Below, in pieces: positions 1 to 12,962 of a stretch of DNA of 64,000 bases. The stretch is taken from the NCBI RefSeq assembly GCF_051020975.1, contig NW_027478158.1, positions 3,658,001-3,722,000 of the forward strand. Direction: 5' to 3'. Below the pieces are notes generated by a model that saw only the letters and a list, made by a program, of their open reading frames with translations, searched no databases and had not been told where the DNA came from. The stretch's first letter is position 1. The number at the start of each line of letters is the position of its first letter. The translations under genes and the position numbers were made by a program. Source of the stretch: Osmia lignaria lignaria. Lineage: Eukaryota > Arthropoda > Insecta > Hymenoptera > Megachilidae.

Positions 1-309
1 TCAAGGGAAGGGGCCTGACGGACATATTTCGAGATATTTCTTCTTCTTGTTGTTCTTCTTCTGCACAGCTAAGCTGGAAGTGGCATTTGCGGCTCGCACT
101 AGTGCAGAGTTATCTCAAAGAAAGGGGCCACGGTGTTTCTGTATCTCTATTATGTTGGTGCGGCTTCGGAACTTTTAAATATCTTGATATATCTCGAGAA
201 CTACGCATCTGATCAAAAAATATCATACTACATAAAAAGTAGGAAACTTAATTCTCTACAAGAAAGGTCTGTAAACATTTTGCCATAGCTCGCTTCGTTT
301 CCGAGATAT
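1..309 (+). repeat. Partial satellite monomer at the left edge
   Basis: The window opens at base 14 of a monomer, so the first 13 bases lie outside. The unit has the type-E tail (CTCGAGAACTACGCATCTG). Its end, including ACTACATAAAAAG and ACAAGAAAGGTCT, matches the end of the unit at 954-1275, which places it in the 3-mer phase of the left edge. Confidence 0.95.
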
Positions 310-1990
310 TTGCAGATTTATCTCAAGGGAAGGGGCCTAACGGACATATTTCGAGATATTTCTTCTTCTTGTTGTTCTTCTTCTGCACAGCTGAGCTGGA
401 AGTGGCATTTGCAGGTCGCAATAGTGCAGAGTTATCTCAAAGAAAGGGGCCACGGTGTTTCTGTATCTCTATTATGTTGGTGCGGCTTCGGAACTTTTAA
501 ATATCTCGATATATCTCGAAAACTACGCTTCTGATCAAAAAATATCATAGAACGTAAATTGTAGGAAACATTATTCTCTACAAAAAAGGTCTCTTAACAT
601 TTTGCCATAGCTCGCTTCGTTTCCGAGATATTTGCAGATTCATCTCAAGGGAAGGGGTCTGACGGACATATTTCGAGATATTTCTTCTTCTTGTTGTTCT
701 TCTTCTGCACAGCTAAGCTCGAAGCGGCATTTGCAGCTCGCAATAGTGCAGAGTTATCTCAAAGAAAGAGGCCACGGTGTTTCTGTACCTCTATTATGTT
801 GGTGCAGCTTCGGAACTTTTAAATATCTTGATATATCTCGAGAACTACGCATCTGATCAAAAAATATCATCGAACATAAAAAGTAGGAAACTTAATTCTC
901 TACAAAAAAGGTCTCTCAACATTTTGCCATAGCTCGCTTCGTTTCCGAGATATTTGCAGATTTATCTCAAGGGAAGTGGCCTGACGGACATATTTCGAGA
1001 TATTTCTTCTTCTTGTTGTTCTTGTTCTGCACAGCTAAGCTGGAAGTGGCATTTGCAGCTCGCAATAGTGCAGAGTTATCCCAAAGAAAGGGGCCACGGT
1101 GTTTCTGTATCTCTATTATGTTGGTGCGGCTTCGGAACTTTTAAATATCTTGATATATCTCGAGAACTACGCATCTGATCAAAAAATATCATACTACATA
1201 AAAAGTAGGAAACTTAATTCTCTACAAGAAAGGTCTCTAAACATTTTGCCATAGCTCGCTTCGTTTCCGAGATATTTGCAGATTTATCTCAAGGGAAGGG
1301 GCCTGACGGACATATTTCGAGATATTTCTTCTTCTTGTTGTTCTTCTTCTGCACAGCTAAGCTGGAAGTGGCATTTGCAGCTCGCAATAGTGCAGAGTTA
1401 TCTCAAAGAGAGGTGCCACGGTGTTTCTGTATCTCTATTATGTTGGTGCGGCTTCGGAACTTTTAAATATCTCGATATATCTCGAAAACTACGCTTCTGA
1501 TCAAAAAATATCATAGAACGTAAATTGTAGGAAACATTATTCTCTACAAAAAAGGTCTCTTAACATTTTGCCATAGCTCGCTTCGTTTCCGAGATATTTG
1601 CAGATTCATCTCAAGGGAAGGGGTCTGACGGACATATTTCGAGATATTTCTTCTTCTTGTTGTTCTTCTTCTGCACAGCTAAGCTCGAAGCGGCATTTGC
1701 AGCTCGCAATAGTGCAGAGTTATCTCAAAGAAAGAGGCCACGGTGTTTCTGTACCTCTATTATGTTGGTGCAGCTTCGGAACTTTTAAATATCTTGATAT
1801 ATCTCGAGAACTACGCATCTGATCAAAAAATATCATCGAACATAAAAAGTAGGAAACTTAATTCTCTACAAAAAAGGTCTCTTAACATTTTGCCATAGCT
1901 CGCTTCGTTTCCGAGATATTTGCAGATTTATCTCAAGGGAAGTGGCCTGACGGACATATTTCGAGATATTTCTTCTTCTTGTTGTTCTTC
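200..1990 (+). repeat. 3-mer higher-order repeat, 966 bp
   Basis: Units at 310, 632 and 954 recur at 1276, 1598 and 1920. The unit at 632 and its partner at 1598 share CAGATTCATCTC, AAGCTCGAAGCGG, GTACCTC and GGTGCAGC, seen nowhere else in the window. Units at 954 and 1920 share GGGAAGTGGCC. Units at 310 and 1276 share AACGTAAATTG and ACATTATTC. The pattern fades after about 1990, where the unit at 1920 switches to markers of the next block. Confidence 0.9.
351..509 (+). repeat. Inverted repeat within a type-K monomer
   Basis: TCGAGATATTT at 351-361 is an exact reverse complement of AAATATCTCGA at 499-509, separated by 137 bp. A second left-arm copy, CGAGATATTT, lies at 302-311, and a second right-arm copy, ATATCTCG, at 511-518. 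Type-K monomers therefore carry two motifs in each orientation. Type-E monomers have CTTG in place of the first CTCG and keep one right-arm copy, followed by the CTCGAG palindrome. Confidence 0.75.
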
Positions 1991-2241
1991 TTCTGCACAG
2001 CTAAGCCGGAAGTGGCATTTGCGGCTCTCACTAGTGCAGAGTTATCTCAAAGAAAGGGGCCACGGTGTTTCTGTATCTCTATTATGTTGGTGCGGCTTCG
2101 GAACTTTTAAATATCTCGATATATCTCGAAAACTACGCTTCTGATCAAAAAATATCATTGAACATAAATTGTAGGAAACATAATTCTCTACAAAAAAGGT
2201 CTCTTAACATTTTGCCATAGCTCGCTTCGTTTCCGAGATAT

Positions 2242-3851
2242 TTGCAGATATATCTCAAGGGAAGGGGCCTGACGGACATATTTCGAGATATTTCTTCTCC
2301 TTGTTGTTCTTCTTCTGCACAGCTAAGCTGGAAGTGGCATTTACAGCTCGCAATAGTGCAGAGTTATCTCAAAGAAAGGGGCCACGGTGTTTCTGTATCT
2401 CTATTATGTTGGTGTGGCTTCGGAACTTTTAAATATCTTGATATATCTCGAGAACTACGCATCTGATCAAAAAATATCATAGAACATAAATTGTAGGAAA
2501 CATAATTCTCTACAAAAAAGGTCTCTTAACATTTTGCCATAGCTCGCTTCGTTTCCGAGATATTTGCAGATTTATCTCAAGGGAAGGGGCCTGACGGACA
2601 TATTTCGAGATATTTCTTCTTCTTGTTGTTCTTCTTCTGCACAGCTAAGCTGGAAGTTGCATTTGCGGCTCGCACTAGTGCACAGTTATCTCAAAGAAAG
2701 GGGCCACGGTGTTTCTGTATCTCTATTATGTTGGTGCGTCTTCGGAACTTTTAAATATCTCGATATATCTCGAAAACTACGCTTCTGATCAAAAAATATC
2801 ATAGAACATAAATTGTAGGAAACATAATTCTCTACAAAAAACGTCTCTTAACATTTTGCCATAGCTCGCTTCGTTTCCGAGATATTTGCAGATTCAGCTC
2901 AAAGGAACTGGCCTGACGGACATATTTCGAGATATTTCTTCTTCTTGTTGTTCTTCCTCTGCACAGCTAAGCTGGAAGTGGCATTTGCAACTCGCAATAG
3001 TGCAGAGTTATCTCAAAGAAAGGGGCCACGGTGTTTCTGTATCTCTATTATGTTGGTGCGGTTTCGGAACTTTTAAATATCTTGATATATCTCGAGAACT
3101 ACGCATCTGATCAAAAAATATCATAGAACATAAAAAGTAGGAAACATAATTCTCTACAAAAAAGGTCTCTTAACATTTTGCCATAGCTCGCTTCGTTTCC
3201 GAGATATTTGCAGATATATCTCAAGGGCAGGGGCCTGACGGACATATTTCGAGATATTTCTTCTTCTTGTTGTTCTTCTTCTGCACAGCTAAGCTGGAAG
3301 TGGCATTTCCAGCTCGCAATAGTGCAGAGTTATCTCAAAGAAAGGGGCCACGGTGTTTCTGTATCTCTATTATGTTGGTGCGGTTTCGGAACTTTTAAAT
3401 ATCTTGATATATCTCGAGAACTACGCATCTGATCAAAAAATATCATAGAACATAAAAAGTAGGAAACTTAATTCTCTACAAAAAAGGTCTCTTAACATTT
3501 TGCCATAGCTCGCTTCGTTTCCGAGATATTTGCATATTTATCTCAAGGGAAGGGGCCTGACGGACATATTTCGAGATATTTCTTCTTCTTGTTGTTCTTC
3601 TTCTGCACAGCTAAGCTGGAAGTGGCATTTGCGGCTCTCACTAGTGCAGAGTTATCTCAAAGAAAGGGGCCACGGTGTTTCTGTATCTCTATTATGTTGG
3701 TGCGGCTTCGGAACTTTTAAATATCTCGATATATCTCGAAAACTACGCTTCTGATCAAAAAATATCATTGAACATAAATTGTAGGAAACATAATTCTCTA
3801 CAAAAAAGGTCTCTTAACATTTTGCCATAGCTCGCTTCGTTTCCGAGATAT
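2242..3851 (+). repeat. 5-mer HOR (1610 bp), copy 1
   Basis: Five distinct units occur in order: 2242 (TTCTCCTTG, GGTGTGGC), 2564 (GAAGTTGC, GTGCACAG, GCGTCTTC), 2886 (Q-type head CAGATTCAGCTC), 3208 (GGGCAGGGG, ATTTCCAGC) and 3530 (GCATATTTATC, GGCTCTCAC). The matching sequence begins near 2007 in the preceding unit, which already carries GGCTCTCAC. Confidence 0.92.
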
Positions 3852-5461
3852 TTGCAGATATATCTCAAGGGAAGGGGCCTGACGGACATATTTCGAGATA
3901 TTTCTTCTCCTTGTTGTTCTTCTTCTGCACAGCTAAGCTGGAAGTGGCATTTACAGCTCGCAATAGTGCAGAGTTATCTCAAAGAAAGGGGCCACGGTGT
4001 TTCTGTATCTCTATTATGTTGGTGTGGCTTCGGAACTTTTAAATATCTTGATATATCTCGAGAACTACGCATCTGATCAAAAAATATCATAGAACATAAA
4101 TTGTAGGAAACATAATTCTCTACAAAAAAGGTCTCTTAACATTTTGCCATAGCTCGCTTCGTTTCCGAGATATTTGCAGATTTATCTCAAGGGAAGGGGC
4201 CTGACGGACATATTTCGAGATATTTCTTCTTCTTGTTGTTCTTCTTCTGCACAGCTAAGCTGGAAGTTGCATTTGCGGCTCGCACTAGTGCACAGTTATC
4301 TCAAAGAAAGGGGCCACGGTGTTTCTGTATCTCTATTATGTTGGTGCGTCTTCGGAACTTTTAAATATCTCGATATATCTCGAAAACTACGCTTCTGATC
4401 AAAAAATATCATAGAACATAAATTGTAGGAAACATAATTCTCTACAAAAAACGTCTCTTAACATTTTGCCATAGCTCGCTTCGTTTCCGAGATATTTGCA
4501 GATTCAGCTCAAAGGAACTGGCCTGACGGACATATTTCGAGATATTTCTTCTTCTTGTTGTTCTTCCTCTGCACAGCTAAGCTGGAAGTGGCATTTGCAA
4601 CTCGCAATAGTGCAGAGTTATCTCAAAGAAAGGGGCCACGGTGTTTCTGTATCTCTATTATGTTGGTGCGGTTTCGGAACTTTTAAATATCTTGATATAT
4701 CTCGAGAACTACGCATCTGATCAAAAAATATCATAGAACATAAAAAGTAGGAAACATAATTCTCTACAAAAAAGGTCTCTTAACATTTTGCCATAGCTCG
4801 CTTCGTTTCCGAGATATTTGCAGATATATCTCAAGGGCAGGGGCCTGACGGACATATTTCGAGATATTTCTTCTTCTTGTTGTTCTTCTTCTGCACAGCT
4901 AAGCTGGAAGTGGCATTTCCAGCTCGCAATAGTGCAGAGTTATCTCAAAGAAAGGGGCCACGGTGTTTCTGTATCTCTATTATGTTGGTGCGGTTTCGGA
5001 ACTTTTAAATATCTTGATATATCTCGAGAACTACGCATCTGATCAAAAAATATCATAGAACATAAAAAGTAGGAAACTTAATTCTCTACAAAAAAGGTCT
5101 CTTAACATTTTGCCATAGCTCGCTTCGTTTCCGAGATATTTGCATATTTATCTCAAGGGAAGGGGCCTGACGGACATATTTCGAGATATTTCTTCTTCTT
5201 GTTGTTCTTCTTCTGCACAGCTAAGCTGGAAGTGGCATTTGCGGCTCTCACTAGTGCAGAGTTATCTCAAAGAAAGGGGCCACGGTGTTTCTGTATCTCT
5301 ATTATGTTGGTGCGGCTTCGGAACTTTTAAATATCTCGATATATCTCGAAAACTACGCTTCTGATCAAAAAATATCATTGAACATAAATTGTAGGAAACA
5401 TAATTCTCTACAAAAAAGGTCTCTTAACATTTTGCCATAGCTCGCTTCGTTTCCGAGATAT
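3852..5461 (+). repeat. 5-mer HOR (1610 bp), copy 2
   Basis: All five marker combinations of copy 1 recur in the same order exactly 1610 bp later. I saw no differences between the copies by eye. A third, decayed copy begins at 5462: it keeps GGTGTGGC but lacks TTCTCC, and the unit at 5784 keeps GAAGTTGC but has GGCTCTCAC and lacks GTGCACAG. Confidence 0.92.
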
Positions 5462-8454
5462 TTGCAGATATATCTCAAGGGAAGGGGCCTGACGGACATA
5501 TTTCGAGATATTTCTTCTTCTTGTTGTTCTTCTTCTGCACAGCTAAGCTGGAAGTGGCATCTACAGCTCGCAATAGTGCAGAGTTATCTCAAAGAAAGGG
5601 GCCACGGTGTTTCTGTATCTCTATTATGTTGGTGTGGCTTCGGAACTTTTAAATATCTTGATATATCTCGAGAACTACGCATCTGATCAAAAAATATCAT
5701 AGAACATAAATTGTAGGAAACATAATTCTCTACAAAAAAGGTCTCTTAACATTGTGCCATAGCTCGCTTCGTTTCCGAGACATTTGCAGATTTATCTCAA
5801 GGGAAGGGGCCTGACGGACATATTTCGAGATATTTCTTCTTCTTGTTGTTCTTCTTCTGCACAGCTAAGCTGGAAGTTGCATTTGCGGCTCTCACTAGTG
5901 CAGAGTTATCTCAAAGAAAGGGGCCACGGTGTTTCTGTATCTCTATTATGTTGGTGCGGCTTCGGAACTTTTAAATATCTCGATATATCTCGAAAACTAC
6001 GCTTCTGATCAAAAAATATCATTGAACATAAATTGTAGGAAACATAATTCTCTACAAAAAAGGTCTCTTAACATTTTGCCATAGCTCGCTTCGTTTCCGA
6101 GATATTTGCAGATATATCTCAAGGGAAGGGGCCTGACGGACATATTTCGAGATATTTCTTCTTCTTGTTGTTCTTCTTCTGCACAGCTAAGCTGGAAGTG
6201 GCATTTGCGGCTCGCACTAGTGCAGAGTTCTCTCAAAGAAAGGGGCCACGGTGTTTCTGTATCTCTATTATGTTGGTGCGGCTTCCGAACTTTTAAATAT
6301 CTTGATATATCTCGAAAACTACGCTTCTGATCAAAAAATATCATACAACATAAATTGTAGGAAACATAATTCTCTACAAAAAAGGTCTCTTAACATTTTG
6401 CCATAGCTCGCTTCGTTTCCGAGATATTTGCAGATTCAGCTCAAAGGAACTGGCCTGACGGACGTATTTCGAGATATTTCTTCTTCTTGTTGTTCTTCTT
6501 CTGCACAGCTGAGCTGGAAGTGGCATTTGCAGGTCGCAATAGTGCAGAGTTATCTCAAAGAAAGGGGCCACGGTGTTTCTGTATCTCTATTATGTTGGTG
6601 CGGCTTCGGAACTTTTAAATATCTCGATATATCTCGAAAACTACGCTTCTGATCAAAAAATATCATAGAACGTAAATTGTAGGAAACATTATTCTCTACA
6701 AGAAAGGTCTCTAAACATTTTGCCATAGCTCGCTTCGTTTCCGAGATATTTGCAGATTTATCTCAAGGGAAGGGGCCTGACGGACATATTTCGAGATATT
6801 TCTTCTTCTTGTTGTTCTTCTTCTGCACAGCTAAGCTGGAAGTGGCATTTGCAGCTCGCAATAGTGCAGAGTTATCTCACCGAAATGGGCCACGGTGTTT
6901 CTGTATCTCTACTATGTTGGTGCGGCTTCGGAACTTTTAAATATCTCGATATATCTCGAAAACTACGCTTCTGATCAAAAAATATCATACAACATAAATT
7001 GTAGGAAACATAATTCTCTACAAAAAAGGTCTCTTAACATTTTGCCATAGCTCGCTTCGTTTCCGAGATATTTGCAGATATATCTCAAGGGAAGGGGCCT
7101 GACGGACATATTTCGAGATATTTCTTCTTCTTGTTGTTCTTCTTCTGCACAGCTAAGCTGGAAGTGGCATTTACAGCTCGCAATAGTGCAGAGTTATCTC
7201 AAAGAAAGGGGCCACGGTGTTTCTGTATCTCTATTATGTTGGTGCGGGTTCGGAACTTTTAAATATCTTGATATATCTCGAGAACTACGCATCTGATCAA
7301 AAAATACCATAGAGCATGAAAAGTGGGAAACTTAATTCTCTACAAAAAAGGTCTCTCAACATTTTGCCATAGCTCTCTTCGTTTCCGAGATATTTGCAGA
7401 TTTATCTCAAGGGAAGGGGCCTGACGGACATATTTCGAGATATTTCTTCTTCTTGTTGTTCTTCTTCTGTACAGCTAAGCTGAAAGTGGCATTTGCAGCT
7501 CGCAATAGTGCAGAGTTATCTCAAAGAAAGGGGCCACGGTGTTTCTGTATCTCTATTATGTTGGTGCGGCTTCGGAACTTTTAAATATCTTGATATATCT
7601 CGAGAACTACGCATCTGATCAAAAAATATCATAGAACATAAAAAGTAGGAAACTTAATTCTCTACAAAAAAGGTCGCTTAACATTTTGCCATAGCTCGCT
7701 TCGTTTCCGAGATATTTGCATATTTATCTCAAGGGAAGGGGCCTGACGGACATATTTCGAGATATTTCTTCTTCTTGTTGTTCTTCTTCTGCACAGCTAA
7801 GCTGGAAGTGGCATTTGCGGCTCGCACTAGTGCAGAGTTATCTCAAAGAACGGGGCCACGGTGTTTCTGTATCCCTATTATGTTGGTGCGGCTTCGGAAC
7901 TTTTAAATATTATGATATATCTCGAGAACTACGCTTCTGATCAAAAAATATCATAGAACATAATTTGTAGGAAACATAATTCTCTACAAAAAACGTCTCT
8001 TAACATTTTGCCATAGCTCGCTTCGTTTCCGAGATATTTGCAGATTCAGCTCAAAGGAACTGGCCTGACGGACATATTTCGAGATATTTCTTCTACTTGT
8101 TGTTCTTCCACTGCACAGCTAAGCTGGAAGTGGCATTTGCAGCTCGCAATAGTGCAGAGTTATCTCAAAGAAAGGGGCCACGGTGTTTCTGTATCTCTAT
8201 TATGTTGGTGCGGCTTCGGAACTTTTGAATATCTTGATATATCTCGAGAACTACGCATCTGATCAAAAAATATCATAGAACATAAAAAGTAGGAAACTTA
8301 ATTCTCTACAAAAAAGGTCTCTTAACATTTTGCCATAGCTCGCTTCGTTTCCGAGATATATGCAGATTTATCTCAAGGGAAGGGGCCTGACGGACATATT
8401 TCGAGATATTTCTTCTTCTTGTTGTTCTTCTTCTGCACAGCTAAGCTGGAAGTG
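5462..8454 (+). repeat. Mixed monomers without a clear HOR
   Basis: Nine full units and part of a tenth lie here. They include K-type tails (5784, 6106, 6428, 6750), E-type tails (7072, 7394), two Q-type heads (6428, 8038) and a unit at 7716 with TATTATGATATA. The unit at 7394 has TGTACAGC and AGCTGAAAG, shared with the unit at 11258. The 7716 unit shares GAACGGGGCC, GTATCCC and an ACGCTTCTG end on an E-type tail with the unit at 10614. Nothing other than satellite is present. Confidence 0.85.
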
Positions 8455-10551
8455 GCATTTGCGGCTCGCACTAGTGCAGAGTTATCTCAACGAAAGGGGC
8501 CACGGTGTTTCTGTATCTCTATTATGTTGGTGCGGCTTCGGAACTTTTAAATATCTCGATATATCTCGAAAACTACGCTTCTGATCAAAAAATATCATAG
8601 AACATAAATTGTAGGAAACATAATTCTCTACAAAAAAGGTCTCTTAACATTTTGCCATAGCTCGCTTCGTTTCCGAGATATTTGCAGATTTATCTCAAGG
8701 GAAGGGGCCTGACGGACATATTTCGAGATATTTCTTCTTCTTGTTGTTCTTCTTCTGCACAGCTAAGCTGGAAGTGGCATTTGCGGCTCGCACTAGTGCA
8801 GAGTTATCTCAACGAAAGGGGCCACGGTGTTTCTGTATCTCTATTATGTTGGTGCGGCTTCGGAACTTTTAAATATCTCGATATATCTCGAAAACTGCGC
8901 TTCTGAACAAAAAATATCATAGAACATAAATTGTAGGAAACATAATTCTCTACAAAAAAGGTCTCTTAACATTTTGCCATAGCTCGCTTCGTTTCCGAGA
9001 TATTTGCAGATATATCTCAAGGGAAGGGGCCTGACGGACATATTTCGAGATATTTCTTCTTCTTGTTGTTCTTCTTCTGCACAGCTTAACTGGAAGTGGC
9101 ATTTACAGCTCGCAATAGTGCAGAGTTATCTCAACGAAAGGGGCCACGGTGTTTCTGTATCTCTATTATGTTGGTGCGGCTTCGGAACTTTTAAATATCT
9201 CGATATATCTCGAAAACTACGCTTCTGAACAAAAAATATCATAGAACATAAATTGTAGGAAACATAATTCTCTACAAAAAAGGTCTCTTAACATTTTGCC
9301 ATAGCTCGCTTCGTTTCCGAGATATTTGCAGATTTATCTCAAGGGAAGGGGCCTGACGGACATATTTCGAGATATTTCTTCTTCTTGTTGTTCTTCTTCT
9401 GCACAGCTAAGCTGGAAGTGGCATTTGCGGCTCGCACTAGTGCAGAGTTATCTCAACGAAAGGGGCCACGGTGTTTCTGTATCTCTATTATGTTGGTGCG
9501 GCTTCGGAACTTTTAAATATCTCGATATATCTCGAAAACTACGCTTCTGAACAAAAAATATCATAGAACATAAATTGTAGGAAACATAATTCTCTACAAA
9601 AAAGGTCTCTGAACATTTTGCCATAGCTCGCTTCGTTTCCGAGATATTTGCAGATATATCTCAAGGGAAGGGGCCTGACGGACATATTTCGAGATATTTC
9701 TTCTTCTTGTTGTTCTTCTTCTGCACAGCTTAACTGGAAGTGGCATTTACAGCTCGCAATAGTGCAGAGTTATCTCAACGAAAGGGGCCACGGTGTTTCT
9801 GTATCTCTATTATGTTGGTGCGGCTTCGGAACTTTTAAATATCTCTATATATCTCGAAAACTACGCTTCTGAACAAAAAATATCATAGAACATAAATTGT
9901 AGGAAACATAATTCTCTACAAAAAAGGTCTCTTAACATTTTGCCATAGCTCGCTTCGTTTCCGAGATATTTGCAGATATATCTCAAGGGAAGGGGCCTGA
10001 CGGACATATTTCGAGATATTTCTTCTTCTTGTTGTTCTTCTTCTGCGCAGCTAAGCTGGAAGTGGCATTTGCAGCTCGCAATAGTGCAGAGATATCTCAA
10101 AGAAAGGGGCCACGGTGTTTCTGTATCTCTATTATGTTGGTGCGGCTTCGGAACTTTTAAATATCTTGATATATCTCGAGAACTACGCGTCTGATCAAAA
10201 AATATCATAGAACATACAAAGTAGGAAACTTAATTCTCTACAAAAAAGGTCTCTTAACATTTTGCCATAGCTCGCTTCGTTTCCGAGATATTTGCAGATT
10301 TATCTCAAGGGAAGGGGCCTGACGGACATATTTCGAGATATTTCTTCTTCTTGTTGTTCTTCTTCTGCACAGCTAAGCTGGAAGTTGCATTTGCGGCTCG
10401 CACTAGTGCAGAGTTATCTCAACGAAAGGGGCCACGGTGTTTCTGTATCTCTATTATGTTGGTGCGGCTTCGGAACCTTTAAATATCTTGATATATCTCG
10501 AGAACTACGCATCTGATCAAAAAATATCATAGAACATAAAAAGTAGGAAAC
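8455..10551 (+). repeat. Duplicated block of about 2.1 kb, copy 1
   Basis: The block carries regional markers: TCAACGAAAGG, CTGAACAAAA, ACAGCTTAACTGG, GTCTCTGAAC (near 9607), ATCTCTATATATC (near 9842) and ACATACAAAG (near 10212). The same series recurs 4508 bp downstream and I saw no differences by eye. Inside it, units 8682/9004 and 9326/9648 form a dimeric repeat (644 bp). Confidence 0.92.
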
Positions 10552-12962
10552 TTAATTCTCTACAAAAAAGGTCGCTTAACATTTTGCCATAGCTCGCTTC
10601 GTTTCCGAGATATTTGCATATTTATCTCAAGGGAAGGGGCCTGACGGACATATTTCGAGATATTTCTTCTTCTTGTTGTTCTTCTTCTGCACAGCTAAGC
10701 TGGAAGTGGCATTTGCGGCTCGCACTAGTGCAGAGTTATCTCAAAGAACGGGGCCACGGTGTTTCTGTATCCCTATTATGTTGGTGCGGCTTCGGAACTT
10801 TTAAATATCTTGATATATCTCGAGAACTACGCTTCTGATCAAAAAATATCATAGAACATAAATTGTAGGAAACATAATTCTCTACAGAAAACGTCTCTTA
10901 ACATTTTGCCATAGCTCGCTTCGTTTCCGAGATATTTGCAGATATATCTCAAGGGAAGGGGCCTGACGGACATATTTCGAGATATTTCTTCTTCTTGTTG
11001 TTCTTCTTCTGCACAGCTAAGCTGGAAGTGGCATTTACAGCTCGCAATAGTGCAGAGTTATCTCAATGAAAGTGGCCACGGTGTTTCTGTATCTCTATTA
11101 TGTTGGTGCGGCTTCGGAACTTTTAAATATCTTGATATATCTCGAGAACTACGCATCTGATCAAAAAATATCATAGAACATAAAAAGTAGGAAACCTAAT
11201 TCTCTACAAAAAAGGTCTCTTAACATTTTGCCATAGCTCTCTTCGTTTCCGAGATATTTGCAGATTTATCTCAAGGGAAGGGGCCTGACGGACATATTTC
11301 GAGATATTTCTTCTTCTTGTTGTTCTTCTTCTGTACAGCTAAGCTGAAAGTGGCATTTGCAGCTCGCAATAGTGCAGAGTTATCTCAAAGAAAGGGGCCA
11401 CGGTGTTTCTGTATCTCTATTATGTTGGTGCGGCTTCGGAACTTTTAAATATCTTGATATATCTCGAGAACTACGCATCTGAACAAAAAATATCATACAA
11501 CATAAATTGTAGGAAACATAATTCTCTACAAAAAAGGTCTCTTAACATTTTGCCATAGCTCGCTTCGTTTCCGAGATATTTGCAGATTTATCTCAAGGGA
11601 AGGGGCCTGACGGACATATTTCGAGATATTTCTTCTTCTTGTTGTTCTTCTTCTGCACAGCTAAGCTGGAAGTGGCATTTGCAGCTCGCAATAGTGCAGA
11701 GTTATCTCAAAGAAAGGGGCCACGGTGTTTCTGTATCTCTATTATGTTGGTGCGGCTTCGGAACTTTTAAATATCTTGATATATCTCGAGAACTACGCGT
11801 CTGATCAAAAAATATCATAGAACATAAAAAGTAGGAAACATAATTCTCTACAAAAAAGGTCTCTTAACATTTTGCCATATCTCGCTTCGTTTCCGAGATA
11901 TTTGCAGATTTATCTCAAGGGAAGGGGCCTGACGGACATATTTCGAGATATTTCTTCTTCTTGTTGTTCTTCTTCTGCGCAGCTAAGCTGGAAGTGGCAT
12001 TTGCAGCTCGCAATAGTGCAGAGATATCTCAAAGAAAGGGGCCACGGTGTTTCTGTATCTCTATTATGTTGGTGCGGCTTCGGAACTTTTAAATATCTTG
12101 ATATATCTCGAGAACTACGCATCTGATCCAAAAATATCATAGAACATAAATAGTAGGAAACTTAATTCTCTACAAAAAAGGTCTCTCAACATTTTGCCAT
12201 AGCTCGCTTCGTTTCCGATATATTTGCAGATTTATCTCAAGGGAAGGGGCCTGACGGACATATTTCGAGATATTTCTTCTTCTTGTTGTTCTTCTTCTGC
12301 ACAGCTAAGCTGGAAGTGGCATTTGCGGCTCGCACTAGTGCAGAGTTATCTCAACGAAAGGGGCCACGGTGTTTCTGTATCTCTATTATGTTGGTGCGGC
12401 TTCGGAACTTTTAAATATCTCGATATATCTCGAAAACTACGCTTCTGAACAAAAAATATCATAGAACGTAAATTGTAGGAAACATAATTCTCTACAAAAA
12501 AGGTCTCTTAACATTTTGCCATAGCTCGCTTCGTTTCCGAGATATTTGCAGATATATCTCAAGGGAAGGGGCCTGACGGACATATTTCGAGATATTTCTT
12601 CTTCTTGTTGTTCTTCTTCTGCACAGCTTAACTGGAAGTGGCATTTACAGCTCGCAATAGTGCAGAGTTCTCTCAAAGGAAGGGGCCACGGTGTTTCTGT
12701 ATCTCTATTATGTTGGTGCGGCTTCGGAACTTTTAAATATCTTGATATATCTCGAGAACTACTCATCTGATCAAAAAATATGATAGAACATAAAAAGTAG
12801 GAAACCTAATTCTCTACAAAAAAGGTCTCTTAACATTTTGCCATAGCTCTCTTCGTTTCCGAGATATTTGCAGATTTATCTCAAGGGAAGGGGCCTGACG
12901 GACATATTTCGAGATATTTCTTCTTCTTGTTGTTCTTCTTCTGCACAGCTAAGCTGGAAGTT
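10552..12962 (+). repeat. Monomers between the two 2.1-kb copies
   Basis: About 7.5 units of ordinary satellite. With copy 1 they make one 14-monomer (4508-bp) period. Notable units are 10614 (GAACGGGGCC), 11258 (AGCTGAAAG, shared with 7394), 11902 (upstream CCATATCTCGC; CTGATCCAAAA) and 12546 (CAGAGTTCTCTC, AACTACTCATC). CTGAACAAAA also occurs here near 11480 and 12446. Confidence 0.85.

Noticed and set aside
310..631. Hammerhead ribozyme, known from some animal satellites
   Set aside because: CTGACGG resembles the CTGANGA core with one mismatch, and CGAAA occurs in type-K tails, but no stem II joins them and the spacing is wrong. On the minus strand I saw no core.
310..631. CENP-B box
   Set aside because: TTCGAGATATT fits the first half of the consensus but is followed by TCTT where CGGG is needed. 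No other match on either strand.
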